Source: Archegozetes longisetosus
Lineage: Eukaryota > Arthropoda > Arachnida > Sarcoptiformes > Trhypochthoniidae
DNA length: 64,000 nt
Assembly (NCBI GenBank): GCA_018873245.2
Contig: JAEMBT020000001.1
Coordinates: 11,562,220 to 11,626,219 of the forward strand
Direction: 5' to 3'
Positions 23,601 to 35,591 of the stretch are shown here, in pieces. A program made the translations under genes and the position numbers. Below the pieces are notes generated by a model, which saw nothing but the letters and a program-made list of their open reading frames with translations, had not been told where the DNA came from and made no database searches. Each line of letters opens with the position of its first letter. The first letter of the stretch is position 1.

Positions 23601-24942
23601 TTTCTTAAAATCTATGGGCAAAAATCTTTTCGAAGCTATTGTTAGAGATTCAGAGAACTTTCTCAGAATCGAAGGAAACTATGCTATAAATCATCAAAGC
23701 AAAGAAAAGGCGATCGATCTATCGATAACCGATGAGAATACAAACAACAAAAGAGAAGTTCGATTGTCTGTGAATGGCGAGTGCGTTAGATTTTACTCCA
23801 AAAAGAACGGAAATCAAGAAAAGCGAACGAGTTTATGTTTGAATACTCAGAACCAGAAAGTTTTTGCCTTAAGTGCAGAATCCACTGAATCCAATGGACA
23901 AAAATCTGTCGATTTATCGTTTGAAATTGATGCCAGATCTCAAAAAGCCATGAAAGTTCACGCGCATTGGAATCCAAAAATAGTGAAACAAATTTTAAAA
24001 TCCTTGGCTCAAAATTTTGAACAATCAGCAAGTAAAAATTCAATCTACTCATCAGAATTAGCACATGAATTGAGACATAAATCGGGTTTAATTGCAAAAC
24101 AATTGGCTAAAGAAGTAATTATTCCTTTATTTTCTTTGTTTGCTGACGAATCCGGAGATTTATTCCAAGAAATGGCCAAAAATTTCAGACCAATCAATCA
24201 TTGGGTAGAAAAATTACAACAATTTACTCCGAACTTTGCCCAAATTGTAGATCATATTCAAGAGAAAAGCGCGAAAATTGCTGACCAAATGGTTCCCGAT
24301 TGGATTGCGCATAGCGTGCAAGCCTTTTATAGATCATTATTGAGAAGTGCGCGCAAACAATGCAAATACTCAAGCGCTTGTTATAAATTGTCTTACGTAA
24401 TAGAAAACCTCGACTCGAGTGAGATAATTGAAATGTTATGGACTAAGATTTATGAGTTGGCGCAGAAAACACATCGATTCGCTTTGACAACTTCCGGTAA
24501 ACTTATTCGATCACTTCCCGCAGTTCCAGTTCCGGAATCCTTAAGAGAATACAAAAAATCAATCGAACAATCGGTTGAAACCATAGTCGAATCGAATCAA
24601 GAATTGAAATCATTTGTAGAAAATTTCAAGCAAATTTTTGAAGAATTGGTCAAAGAAAATATCGAATCAATTGATTGGTCCCGTGTTAAACAGTCAACCA
24701 ATGAACTCGCGAGTTTAATCTTCTCAAACTCTTCTTGGGCTTCTTCCTCTAGAGTTCTGGTTTGGGATCCATCTCGAGGAGAGATTCAGATCGAAGTGCG
24801 TTCACCAGTCGTTCATTCGAGAAAATTGCGATCAGTTATGCAAACCATTAAAACCAATTCAACCAAAAACTCTAAAATCCAGCAATGGATACAAACTTTC
24901 GACGAAAAAGTGATTGAACCGCTAGAAAATAGATTCTATTAG
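14629..24942 (+). CDS. Apolipophorin/apoB-type large lipid-transfer protein, nine exons
   Basis: Exons: 14629-14695, 14761-15176, 15249-15348, 15423-17569, 17648-18214, 18282-19411, 19490-20102, 20207-20971, 21037-24942. All introns are 65-104 nt, GT-AG, and phase-consistent. The product is about 3,236 residues: a signal peptide (1-22), an LLT/vitellogenin-N lipid-binding module (about 30-600, with the paired-Cys LNCFQ...STCQEQ segment and the SHQKNLRETSDPHK conserved end), a long beta-rich region containing a 69-81-residue repeat, and a helical C-terminal tail. Length and layout fit the insect apolipophorin II/I precursor and apoB, which carry haemolymph lipid, rather than vitellogenin. I see no von Willebrand D domain and no clear RXRR furin site. 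Two one-base breaks interrupt the frame, at 16628-16633 (AAAGGG) and at an A8 run at 22535-22542. Conserved sequence resumes directly after both, so assembly error is likelier than decay. Confidence 0.88.
19328..21354 (+). repeat. Degenerate tandem protein repeat within apolipophorin, period 69-81 residues
   Basis: A His in the motif [YFV]xHxS/T recurs with its codon at 19328, 19631, 19853, 20069, 20380, 20620, 20863, 21141 and 21354. After subtracting introns the spacings are 75, 74, 72, 69, 80, 81, 71 and 71 residues. Each unit also carries an S-R/N-T-x-x-x-G-x-x-L segment about 20-30 residues after the His. Units are diverged at DNA level, so the repeat is old. It probably corresponds to repeated beta-sheet modules wrapping lipid. 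Confidence 0.7.
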
Positions 24943-24984
24943 AATAAATGGACAAATGCATGAGTAAATGGACCTAACAATAAA
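24943..24984 (+). promoter_or_regulatory. Polyadenylation signals of the apolipophorin-like gene
   Basis: AATAAA occurs immediately after the TAG stop (24943-24948) and again at 24979-24984. Confidence 0.5.
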
Positions 24985-26119
24985 CTATACAAAATAACTA
25001 AACTTTTTTTCTAATAACGATTTTATTAAAAGCATTTTAATAAATTTATCGAATTTTACTTGAATTTTTTCAATCAAATTTACTTCTTATTCAAGATTTG
25101 ACCAGATTTAGAAATAATTAAATTAATTACAAATAGATTTTAATTGCATTTTAAAAAGAATACCCAAAAATTATCTTTTGAATAAAATACTTTGCTTTCA
25201 ATAAATTGTTCTTAATATAATTATTTATCCTAATTTTTGATTGAATTTCAGATATTTAGAAACGCTTTAGTTTGAGTTAAAATTTAATTAAATTTTTGCT
25301 AAAAATAGTTTTGAAATATTGTTTATTTATCTGTCGTTTCAGTTGTTTGAACCAAAGAGACAAGCTTTGGATAATTTTATACCAAATGCAATGAAACGGG
25401 CAGTCAATTAACATCTATTTAATTGATAATTTAATGCATTTGTCTTGGAATAAGTAGCAAAATTTGTGACAATCAAACATTAATTCTTATTTTCTGATGA
25501 TATATTCGTTTGATGATTAAAACCAACTTTTGTCGGAAGTGACAATAAGATAAGAATGATAAAAATCATGTAAAAATCTTTAATTGGTTTAAAAGATCAG
25601 TGAGAATATATTCAAATTAAAATGCATATAGCTTTAATTGTTAACTTTTTGAAATTTCAGTTCTTGTCCAGCATAAAATATTTGAACTTCAAAGAGTCAT
25701 CTATATTCATAATAACATAAACAGAAATTTTTTTAGTAAATATTCATATATTATATAAAATTAAAGTTATAATCAGTTTGAAAGCTAACTGCTGTATATC
25801 TTTAGACAAAAAGCTAACAACTATGAACGATAAGTAATGCTAGTAGGGTAAAGTTAAACTTTAAGACTTACTATATTTATGATCATCATATGTAGTGTGT
25901 TTCATGTTAAATTCTTTGTACAATTAAGGAAAAAAGCAGTGTTTTATGGATTTGCATTTGAGAATCATTGATCGAATAAAAAACACTAAATTATAACTAG
26001 TTAGTTTCAAGTTTTGCAAAACTTTATCATATCTTCTAAACTTTAGTTATAAATTGAGTAAATAGTCAATAAAATTATAAGACTGACTGATAATAAAGTA
26101 ATGAATAAATATTTTCTCT
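24985..26119. other. Non-coding gap with a partial repeat copy
   Basis: AT-rich. The segment about 25790-25930 resembles parts of 26520-26760 and 30450-30700 (shared AAAAAGCTxACAA, then a TTAAACTTxAAGACTTA-like stretch), making a third, more decayed copy of the duplicated zinc-finger flank. Confidence 0.45.
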
Positions 26120-26334
26120 TCAAGGTTTATGCCTTGAAGGGGAAATCGTTTTGAATTTTGTTTCTTTTAATTCTAGAAATGTCTGATGACAACCAAGTGA
26201 ACATGTAAATAGACGTCGATCTGAAGGCTTTTCTAATATTTTTGTTGATGGTAATCTGCCGTAACATCCATAACAATCAAACGTCAATTTACTCCGATCT
26301 TCTGCTGACAAATTGAGTAAAAAATCTTCGTTGA
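26120..26334 (-). pseudogene. Degenerate paralogue of the zinc-finger gene (last exon)
   Basis: The exon begins after a TTTTAACAG acceptor and encodes NEDFLLNLSAEDRSKLTFD, then CYGC, then DRRLFTCSLGC, aligning throughout with the last exon of the gene at 29883-30283 and entering in the same phase. The first finger has lost its His (KPSD instead of NDHLD) and the second lacks its His/Cys pair. No matching first exon is found upstream. It is probably a dead duplicate. Confidence 0.55.
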
Positions 26335-28658
26335 CTGTTAAAATGAAAAAAAGTGAAAATCATGAAAAATAACAGTAGGCTTCTCAGCAAACTTAGTATA
26401 AATCTATCTTTTAATATTTTTATCGAAGATTCTCTTAAAGAAATTATTTGTTATAGTTAATTCGAAATTCTAGTGTTATTTACATTTATTTTTAATATGA
26501 CTTGAGCTTAACATAGTTTTTACTTTGAAGTTTAAATGACAACTGATGCGTATAGAGTGAACTTAAACTTCAAGACTTGTATGCAATCATTATGTGGGAT
26601 GTGTTTCTATTTAAGTATATTCAGATCCAATAATGGTGTGCTTTGAATCAAATTTGAGATAACGCTAAATGTGTCACAAAGTAGTGGAATGAAAGTCAAA
26701 GCAATAGGGCTGCATGAGTTGTTAAACATCTGCCACACAACCGTACTTTAAAATTTATTTATGGAAGGTACGTATTTTTCTAAAGCCTCAATGATACACA
26801 ATTTTCAACATAACGCTTATAAATAGTTAACAGGGTAAAGGCATGTCTTTTTGATGCAAAATTAAAGAATTTATTACTTCATTTCATATTTGATTTCAAG
26901 ATGAATGAGACATAGAATTAAGTGTACAACTATTTGTCGATTGCCATGCCTATTGATGCAATAGTTGTGAGCTTTGGCACTCAAGTTTAAAACTACTTGA
27001 GTTGTAAGCAATGTCATGGTTTTATAATAAAGTGTCAAATCTAGATATAGTTGTCGAATGAAATTAATTAATTTTATAAATTAAACCATTGAAATCAAGC
27101 TTTTATAGATGCTTAACAACAACATTCAGGTTATATGTGAATATTAGGTATTCTTGTGTCTTGATCTTAAGCTTTTTAAAGACTCGAGTCTTTCTCTCAA
27201 TGCCCTAAACTGCATTGAGAAGAAACAAATTAAAGTCATCTATTGATCAGCCATTTGCCTAACAATACGAGTGGAAACATCAAAAACCGAAATTAATTAT
27301 TAAAACGATGTGATTTTTATTTAAAAATAGAAGCCTCAACTCTTTATATGATTTTTAATCATTAAAATATAAAAATCTATGGATAAAACAATAGGAGATA
27401 TTTATAAGAATCAATAAAAAATATGTAGAGATACTTCAAAAGCTCAAACTTGTTTATTTATTTTGATAAATCATCAAAACTTTAGAGAAACTAGATTTTA
27501 TTGGAATTTGAGGCTCAAAGAATGATACTCAGCACTGTTATTTAATAATGTTTAACTTTCTAATCAATTCTACGTTCACATTGATTGAAATGAACAGCAT
27601 AGAAATTATCTCCATTATGAACCATTTTCTTCATTTAAATACGAGGTTAGGCATATGAAGTGCAGAATATAAGCTAGATATAAAACTCCAGTTAAAATTT
27701 TTAAATGATAATTTTATCTTGATTTAAATTATTGCATTTATTTGATCTGTTATGAGCGCAAGTGTTTGTTTAGTCTGTTTGAAAAATACACCTGAACATC
27801 GATGATATACCAGAAAATACACCTGAATATCGATGATATACCAGAAAATACACCATAATTTATGAAAGCCATGAAAATTCTTGGAAAAACCAATTAGGCA
27901 GCTCAAAATAGATCATTTCGACACGTTAAATGTGCCTAGCTATTTAAAGTTTGTTTGTAGATGTTTGTTATATTTAAATACTTGTCAGTCAGGATATTTT
28001 GCACATAACGTCAGATTAGTTCTAGAAAGTCCTAAATCGAATTATTTTTCTGAATTGAGTTATTGATTGATTCTCATACTATAACATGAGCTTCATAATT
28101 CTATCAGTTCATACCTTCGAAATTCAATCTGATTATACCACAGTAGATGAAAATACAAATACAACTGCTTTTTCATTCGCTTTTGAGCATTATAAATGAG
28201 GGTTTTGTGATAATACGATATGATCATGAGCAAATAAAACATTTTTAGGCATAAACAATTCATGCTTTAAAAGTATATTTTAAAGATAGTTTCAGTCAAA
28301 ATTATCAAATATCTGAAATCAATTATCCAATCAAGCTTTAAAAACGTATATTCTCAATGTAACTAATGACGGATGAGAATGTAATTAATAATTTTAGAGA
28401 ATTTAAAGTTAATTTCAATATAGTCTTTACTAAAATATTCCAGAAATTAAGTTTTAAAATTCTTTCAAAAAAAATTTCTATTGCAACAAATACTCTCTAA
28501 AACATCATAGAAATAGATTTCTGAGTCCTTTATTTACGTTTCATGTAATTTTCATTCTGAATTTGCTGTTTCAATCGAATTAACTCCTAAATTTTCTATT
28601 TAGAACTTACTAGAACTAACACGACAATATATAAGACAATGATTTTATAATTGTGTTG
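26335..28658. other. Non-coding gap with duplicated segment and a small tandem repeat
   Basis: Positions 26520-27000 are a diverged direct copy of 30480-30980. A 31-bp unit is repeated about 2.3 times at 27787-27859 (unit core CACCTGAAYATCGATGATAT). No gene is seen. Confidence 0.55.
26520..27000 (+). repeat. Segmental duplication, copy 1 (copy 2 at 30480-30980)
   Basis: Both copies carry, in order, GTGAACTTAAxC, TATGCxATCATTA, GGGATGTGxTTCTATTTAA, AATAATGGTxTGCTTTGA, and finally a TTTxGGCACTCAA block. Together with the zinc-finger exons just downstream on the minus strand, they show that a unit of about 1 kb was duplicated roughly 3.8 kb apart. Confidence 0.65.
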
Positions 28659-28666
28659 ACTATAAT

Positions 28667-29246
28667 TAGTGATTAACTTTTTCGGCGTACGCCGAATTAT
28701 GCCGAATTTTGCCGCCGAATTCGGAAAAAATCGTTCGGCGTAAACCATGGTCTACGCCGAAAAAACCGAAAAATACCTATTTTTGAATTATTTAAAGCTT
28801 TTAGAACGGTATTTTTGCATTAATAAAGCAATGTCGAAAGTTTTGAGTAAAGCAAAAAACAAACTCTAACATCAATTTTAGTTATGAAGCTTTCACACTA
28901 TTTTTCACACTATTTGTTAAAAACTGTAAAACAATTGCGATTACTTTCTTATGTATTCCTTGCGGTAGTTGTGATGCTGAGAGATCTTTCAGCAAAATGA
29001 GAGATTTAAATATTCCTTAAAGAAATCGTATGAATTCTCAGACGTTCAAACAGCAAATGCTATTGTATTTTAATGGAGACATTGAAGAAAGACTTATTCA
29101 TTATTAATTAATTGATTATTAATGTTTTGCTGTTTAATGATTTGATAATAAAATTCAATTTTATTCATTTAAAGTATTATTAGTTTTTACGCCGAATTTT
29201 ACCGCCGAATCCGGTTCTCACTATACGCCGAAAAAGTTAATCACTA
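28667..29246 (+). mobile_element. Small hAT transposon with 8-bp target-site duplication
   Basis: The element has perfect 23-bp inverted termini (tip TAGTGATTAACTTTTTCGGC; 28667-28689 and 29224-29246). It is flanked on both sides by the identical 8-mer ACTATAAT (28659-28666 and 29247-29254), the diagnostic hAT target-site duplication. Subterminal CGGCGTA/CCGAATT motifs recur at both ends. Inside lies a hAT dimerisation-domain remnant. At 580 bp it is an internally deleted derivative. Confidence 0.88.
28905..29107 (+). pseudogene. hAT transposase C-terminal dimerisation domain remnant
   Basis: The open stretch reads KNCKTIAITFLCIPCGSCD, then AERSFSKMRDLNIP, a stop, then RNRMNSQTFKQQMLLYFNGD. 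The block IP-x-x-S/C-x-x-AERxFS followed by RNRM is the hallmark hATC domain. A single in-frame TAA separates the halves, and the catalytic region is missing. Confidence 0.75.
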
Positions 29247-29882
29247 ACTATAATAGATTAATAACTTGAAACTAATTAAAGACAACAAATTTTATTGATA
29301 AGCAAAATATTTTTATTTGAAGACAATTTGTTTGTAGTTCAACGAAAATTTCTTTAATGTAATCACAAACTATTTGATAGAAGTTTGGGATTATATTGAT
29401 ATTTTGAACAGTATTTCAATAATAGTGAACAGAAGGATTATCTTTTGGTACAGTGAGGCTCAAATTTTAGTCACAAGACTGAGCTTGATTGAATTATCTA
29501 AAAATGAATCTGAGACTCACCTTCGACTTTTAGTGGTATCGCTTTATTGAATCAAAATTTTTGAAAAGATCGAAAATAATAATTTAAATAATAAGACATA
29601 TATCGAGCATACAAAACAATTATATACATTAATTTTAATGCTTTAAATATAAAATTCAAGAAACAATTTAGAATGCATAATTTTCATTCCTGTGAATTCT
29701 ATATTATATAAGATATACTTAAACTAAAATTTTTGAACTTTCACATTTCAAGCGACTATCGAAATATTAGGTCTACAGGCTCACCTCAAGCCCTAGCTTA
29801 AACATGAACCTTAAGCTAAATTTCAAACCTGAAAAAAATGTTCGAATCTGAGCCTGAAAGTCTGTGAAACACCACTTCAGTA
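29247..29882. other. Non-coding gap
   Basis: AT-rich. Nothing is recognised between the hAT element and the zinc-finger gene. Confidence 0.5.
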
Positions 29883-30283
29883 TCATACCAAGTCATACAA
29901 TTTGATGTCATAAACCTTATTAAAATAGGATTCACTCGAGTAGTCTTTCAATCTTAAGTTACAGATCTTGACATGAGAATCGAGTTCGTTCTTGTGTGCG
30001 TATCTCTGTTTGCAATTAAATGGGCATCTGAATGGGCGACGATCTAAGTGATCATTCAAATCTTTACTCGATGTGAATCTACAGTTACATCCACTACAAT
30101 CAAAATTCAATTTATTTGAATCTTCCACTAGCGCATTCAGTAAAAAATTCTCAACATCTACGGATTTTAAAAATTTGAATCATTAAAGTTTGTAGAAAAA
30201 GTTTAATATTAATTGTGACTTGACTTACAGTTTTTCTTTGTATAATTCGAGCCAACAGTCCTATCTTCTTTAAAACACGACAT
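29883..30283 (-). CDS. Small two-exon protein with paired C2H2/C2HC-like zinc fingers
   Basis: Exons are 30283-30229 and 30157-29883, with a 71-nt GT-AG intron (GTAAGTC donor), giving 109 residues. The centre carries CSGCNCRFTSSKDLNDHL and CPFNCKQRYAHKNELDSHVK followed by IC. The first unit has C-x2-C and one clear His. The second is C-x3-C-x12-H-x3-C, a C2HC finger. The tail is charged, with no further domain. It could bind DNA or RNA, or be a small adaptor; I do not recognise the family. A broken paralogue lies at 26120-26334. The intact splice sites and open frame argue that this copy is real, but its function is unknown. Confidence 0.5.
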
Positions 30284-31389
30284 GTCTGTATTTATTGTGA
30301 AGTTTTTGAATTCCAACCAGTTATCTGTAGTTATAATAAAAATTATTTTGTAGAACACAGAAACTTTCTAATATAGATTTGTTATTATTAATATAATTTA
30401 TCATTCAAAGTAAAAGATATAATCGATTAAAAATATAAGTTAACTTTACATTTATTGTAGGTTGTTGTATAACTTGAGCCAAAAAGCTTACAATTTTGAG
30501 TGAGTGGAAAGTGAACTTAAGCTATGAGACTTATATGCGATCATTACATGGGATGTGATTCTATTTAAATATTTTTAAGTCTAATAATGGTATGCTTTGA
30601 GTCAACATTGATAAGAGGCTAAATATGTCACAGAATAGCTGAAAGAGGGCTAAAGAGACAGAATTTCATGAATTGCTTGCTACGTATTTACACGTATTAT
30701 GCACCGAAACATATTTATAATAACAATAATTTTCTAAAGCTAAGATTATCCAGAGTTCTTAGCTTAATTTGCAAATAGATGGAAAATAATGAAGGTTTAT
30801 ATTCGGTGTGATGAAGTATTATAAGAATTCATTTTTATTCAATTATATTTTATGTTTTTCAGTTTTGAAGCTGAGGTGTTTTGTATCTTTACGCAATTGA
30901 GCGTGGGATTGGTTTTTCTTGTTTACATCATGATTACTTATGCAATAGTAGAAGTTTTTGGCACTCAAACTATTTTGCGTCATTAGCATAACTTTTAAAA
31001 TATTTTGCATGAATAAATATTGGAGTTTTTGCTCTCAAAAATCTAGAAAATCACAAAAATCATCGAATATTTTTAAACAGAGCAATGGGAGCCTAAGCAA
31101 ATAAACAAAAATTAAAGATGGTAAAGTTTCTTAACCTCTTATCTGAAAGTTGTCCCTATTGTTTAAAATTAAGATTTTTCCTATTACCATTTTGTCATAT
31201 AATGTCCTAATTTTTTAAATCTGGAGTTTTGATACGAGAAATCATTCTTTCACTCATCTACAGTCGTAAGGATTTCATTGAAATACGAATTACTATAGTT
31301 TAAATTTGATTAATATCCGATTATTTAAAGCTCCTTTCATTTGTTTCTCAAAAATCTATTAAAATTCAAAATAAATTAAATTTTGTAGT

Positions 31390-31494
31390 TGATCAACATG
31401 AAGGCGACGATTGTACAGTTGTGGCTGATAAAGGAATGAATGCTATCAAAGATATGATGTCTAACAGAAAAATTGAAGCCAAAATCAATGTATA
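31390..31494 (+). other. Exon-like island, unidentified
   Basis: After an ATTTTGTAG acceptor-like site, a frame runs to TAA and encodes HEGDDCTVVADKGMNAIKDM and a charged end (KIEAKINV). Composition is protein-like compared with the surroundings. No partner exon or start was found. It could be the last exon of an undetected gene or a dead fragment. Confidence 0.2.
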
Positions 31495-31983
31495 AACTCT
31501 ATGGGGAATCTGGAGAACTTAAAATAAACTAATTTGTAAGAGAAAACCCAGTAAATAAGCCTAAATCACAATTGTCGACTCGTATTATTTCTCACTTGCT
31601 TTGATCTAATATTTTATTTAAATAAGTTAATTTCAATAGTATAGAATTCTTCGAAGTTAAAAGACAATTAAGTCAGTTATCAATTCATTGTTACATAATC
31701 AATATGAAATTTTTTGAATTAAAATTTGGTTAGACTCTGGTGTATTGAGTTCATGGAAAATACTTCAACTATATAGTTGATTCCATGTATGTAAGATTTG
31801 GCCTACATTTGCATTAAGTGTAAATTTAGATACATATAGTATCTGAGTCGATATAGTAATATTTTATTTGGCATTCACAGCCTTTGAATAAGAATCTTTG
31901 TGCTCCACTTTTATGCATTAATATAGTTGATTTGACGTTTAAAATTAAAAAATGGGAAATCTATCTTATTTTGTTCTTTTCAG

Positions 31984-32092
31984 GATGCTTTGACCTCCCA
32001 GTATTACCCTGTCAGGAAAACGGGTCGAAGCCTTCGATTCTGGTACTATCCTGTCCATTACAGAACGTTTGGTTCAACTTTGTCTTAAATAA
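31984..32092 (+). other. Exon-like island, unidentified
   Basis: Following TTTTCAG at 31977-31983, a frame encodes DALTSQYYPVRKTGRSLRFW and then YYPVHYRTF before a stop. The stretch is markedly less AT-rich than its flanks. No family is recognised. It may be an exon of an unplaced gene or a piece of a mobile element. Confidence 0.2.
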
Positions 32093-32884
32093 ATATACTG
32101 TCCACCCTGTCCCCATGCATTCGAAATTGTATGATTTCGCTACAAGTTATTTAATGCTTAATTTGTCATCAGTACTATAAAATGGAGCTATTGCACTTAT
32201 TAAATATTTTTCTCTCAAGGAGCAAATTATCATTAATTTAATAATTAATTGACAAGCAGACAGTTTTCATCGCTTACTGAATAAAATTATGGAAATATTA
32301 GGTCAGTTCAAAATAGATGTCAGAGTTGTGTTTATTAAAGTATTTGAGATAAAAAATGATATTTAAGGAATATATAACATACTCTCCTTCAAACTTAATG
32401 ACAATTTTCCAGCGTATAATAAAGTGTTGTATGCCAAAGGCAGACTCTTGTAGTTTATGCTTTTAGTAACTTCATAAGCAACTTTCAGATCTACCTCATT
32501 AATAAATCTGCTTTTTAAGAGGCCTTATATTGAATTCAATATAAATAGAAGACGTCTTGTAAAACTAATTAGACTTATAATTAATAAAATTTTAATAATA
32601 AAATGAAGGATATATTTTCTCAAAATTGAGTTCGTTGTTCACGAAGATAGCACAGCTTGAGTCTTCCCGATGGCCACAAAATAAGTCAATAATAATTTTC
32701 AATAGTAGAAGAGAAATGATTTTATACTAAACAAATTTCTTAAACATTAGCTTTTAAAATATACTTTTTGTTTAAGCCAAAATCTAATCGACAGTAATAA
32801 TTAGATTAGCTTTTATTACTTTTTGAATGATTACCTATAACTGTAAAATAGATCGATAAAAAGAATATGCTAAATATATTATTG

Positions 32885-33206
32885 CAGTAACATATAGCTA
32901 GTCATTTTTTGACTGTACTCAAGCATTACTTTCACTAAAACTTCACCTAAACTTCATTATGAGTAATACTGATTGACATATAGAAAATCTAATAATTTAA
33001 TTTAGAGAAAAGTCAAGTAATAAATGTTATTCAGATGATTCATTTCCACAAATATTAACATGCAATTCATGTTAATTGACTAGATCATATTGTTAACTTT
33101 ATTTACTTGTATTCATAATGAGAATAAACTGTATCTTACTTAAATTTTCAAGAATAGTAATGATTTTTACAGATGGCACTTATTTATTGCTAGCTATATG
33201 TTACAG
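32885..33206. repeat. 322-bp inverted-repeat-bounded element
   Basis: CAGTAACATATAGCTAG at 32885-32901 is inverted at 33190-33206 with one mismatch. The interior is AT-rich and non-coding. It is possibly an old MITE; no target duplication is seen. Confidence 0.4.
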
Positions 33207-35565
33207 CAGTAACACAGGAGTTGTATATCTCGAGTTTATATCATTTTAATTTTACTTAACAAAGATGAGCATGAAATATAAAACTGAAGTTTAAGCGAAA
33301 GATTACCTTTAAATGATAACTATCTGTCAATAGAAACAAGTAACAACTGTTACATCTGCCAATGCCCTCTTAATCAATTAATAGTTCACATTGATAACCA
33401 GTGTTTTGAGCATACAATTTAAAGCATACTTTTGTATACCTGAAGCATACTTTCTTGCAGAGCAATATAAAATCTAAAACTTTTAGAAAGTTTTTATAAC
33501 TTTTATTTATTTTGAAAATAGATCTTTATTTATAAGGAAAATTTGTTAAATTTAATAGTTATAATGATTATAATCTAGTACAAAAAATGATTAAAACAAC
33601 GATTTACAACTGTGATTACAGTTAACGAAAATTTTATTAATACAGCCTTCGTTTAAATAAACATCTGTAACACTATTAAAGCGAATATCTCTAAAATTTT
33701 GATATATCTCTATACTAAATCTCTATGTTAAACCTGTAATAACCTGCTTTTAAATACGCATTTCGAACTAAAGACTGAAATTGCATTGAATTCAGCTGAT
33801 CATATATCAATAAATATAGCTTGATAAAATTTTATCGTGAGCTGATATGGATGTTAATCTCTTCGATATCCACAAATTCTTTTATTATTTTAATGAAATA
33901 TTTAAGATTTAACGAGTTGCTATAAATTATTCAGAAAATGTATTTATCTATAACTTTTAAAATAACTATTTTATTTATTCGGTTTTATTACGGAATATAA
34001 AGTGAATATTTCAAAATAATTTTATAAAAAATATTAAAATTTGATAATTATTATATACCGAAATTTGAGTTTTTATGTTGACATACTGCATAAATTTTGT
34101 ATTTTTTTGTGTTCGAAATTTTTCAATTAAAAACTTTAATTCACTAAAGATTAATTATTTTTAGTTGCGATTAATATACAAATATGTGACTTTTAATTTA
34201 CTTTTAAAAATTAATAATCGTCATGCTTATAGAGAAGTTTTATCAATTTTTATTTATGTATACAATCAAAATTTCCAAAAATTTGATAGAATTGAGCTTA
34301 CAAAAAATTTATATTCGAACCATATTATGATAAATTGCAATTACTTTTCATAATTATGATATTTTTATATTCGTATTTACTTTGTCTTTTAAATACAATC
34401 AATTAATTAATCTGATGGCTGTTTAAAGCAGGAATATTGAGGCTAGGATGCTTATTTTATACAACCTTTTACATACCAATTTACTATGTAATTTCCATTC
34501 ACATTTGCAGTCTATTGTTTTTAACTCACTTCTTTTAATAAAACAGTTATTTCTTTTATCCATTTTAAATATTTTATATATCAGAAATATCTATGTATCA
34601 AATAATTATCTTTTAATTTTTAAAAATATTTATTATATCTGAATATCATAAGATATTTTCCCGGATAATTATTAGCAACTCGTTATTATACTAAACATCT
34701 TAAAGCTACCTTTCAAATGTGGTACTCTTTGAAATTTTAAGATATTCTATCGTAAAGCTAGGCAAGGACAAAACATCCTAAATGCTTTCACTAAATTGTC
34801 CTGTCCTACTGTCTAGCAATAGTAATTTATTAATATTAATTTTCTGCCTCTTCATTTCTGAAATAAGACAGTAGTTATTTTAGTAAATATTTCTCTCGCT
34901 TTTTGGAAATTATTTAATACTGCATTTTTAAGTTCACTCAATTTATGCCAATTATCTTCATTTTTTCAGCATATCCCTTCCATATCTTAAGCTGTGCCCA
35001 TGACTAGATATTTATTATTCAGTGATTTTAGAGACCATTTCAGATTTCAATGCATTCGCAACGCTTTTTCCGTTAACTTAAAAGGACTAGGTATCTAATA
35101 TTAGCTATTTCTTCATTATAGCAATATTCATCGTTAGGTAAAGAATTATAGTCACTTATTTCCACATTCGTTGAATCTGTCAACTCTAAAATTGTTTTGT
35201 CCAAATTTCATCGTTAACTAAATATGACTCTACATTTTGGAGGAATTACTCGCAATAAGAATTTTAGTATACTTAACATCATCTTTAAAGCCATTTAAGT
35301 TGTGGAGACTTTCAACTAAGTTATTGAAATATTTAACTAGATTTGATGTCGGAAGCATGGTTATTACGTTGATAGTAAACAATAAGTTATATAATAGTTT
35401 AAACTTGGAAAAGTTTATAAATTTTATGCTGTCTTGCAAGAAAATATTGATGCGACATGAAAGTTCATGTTATTCATGAACTAATCTTCAGAGTTCGAGT
35501 TATTTTTATATATCATAATCATGACTCCTAACTATAATATAAAAGGCATAGTGCTAAAAGTTTTT

Positions 35566-35591
35566 AGAGAGAGAGAGAGAGAGAGAGAGAG
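35566..35591 (+). repeat. (GA)n microsatellite
   Basis: About 13 uninterrupted GA units. Confidence 0.95.

Noticed and set aside
34165-35479. Several 60-80-codon frames on both strands
   Set aside because: Hydrophobic, Asn/Leu/Tyr-rich, overlapping on opposite strands and without splice context; composition artefacts.
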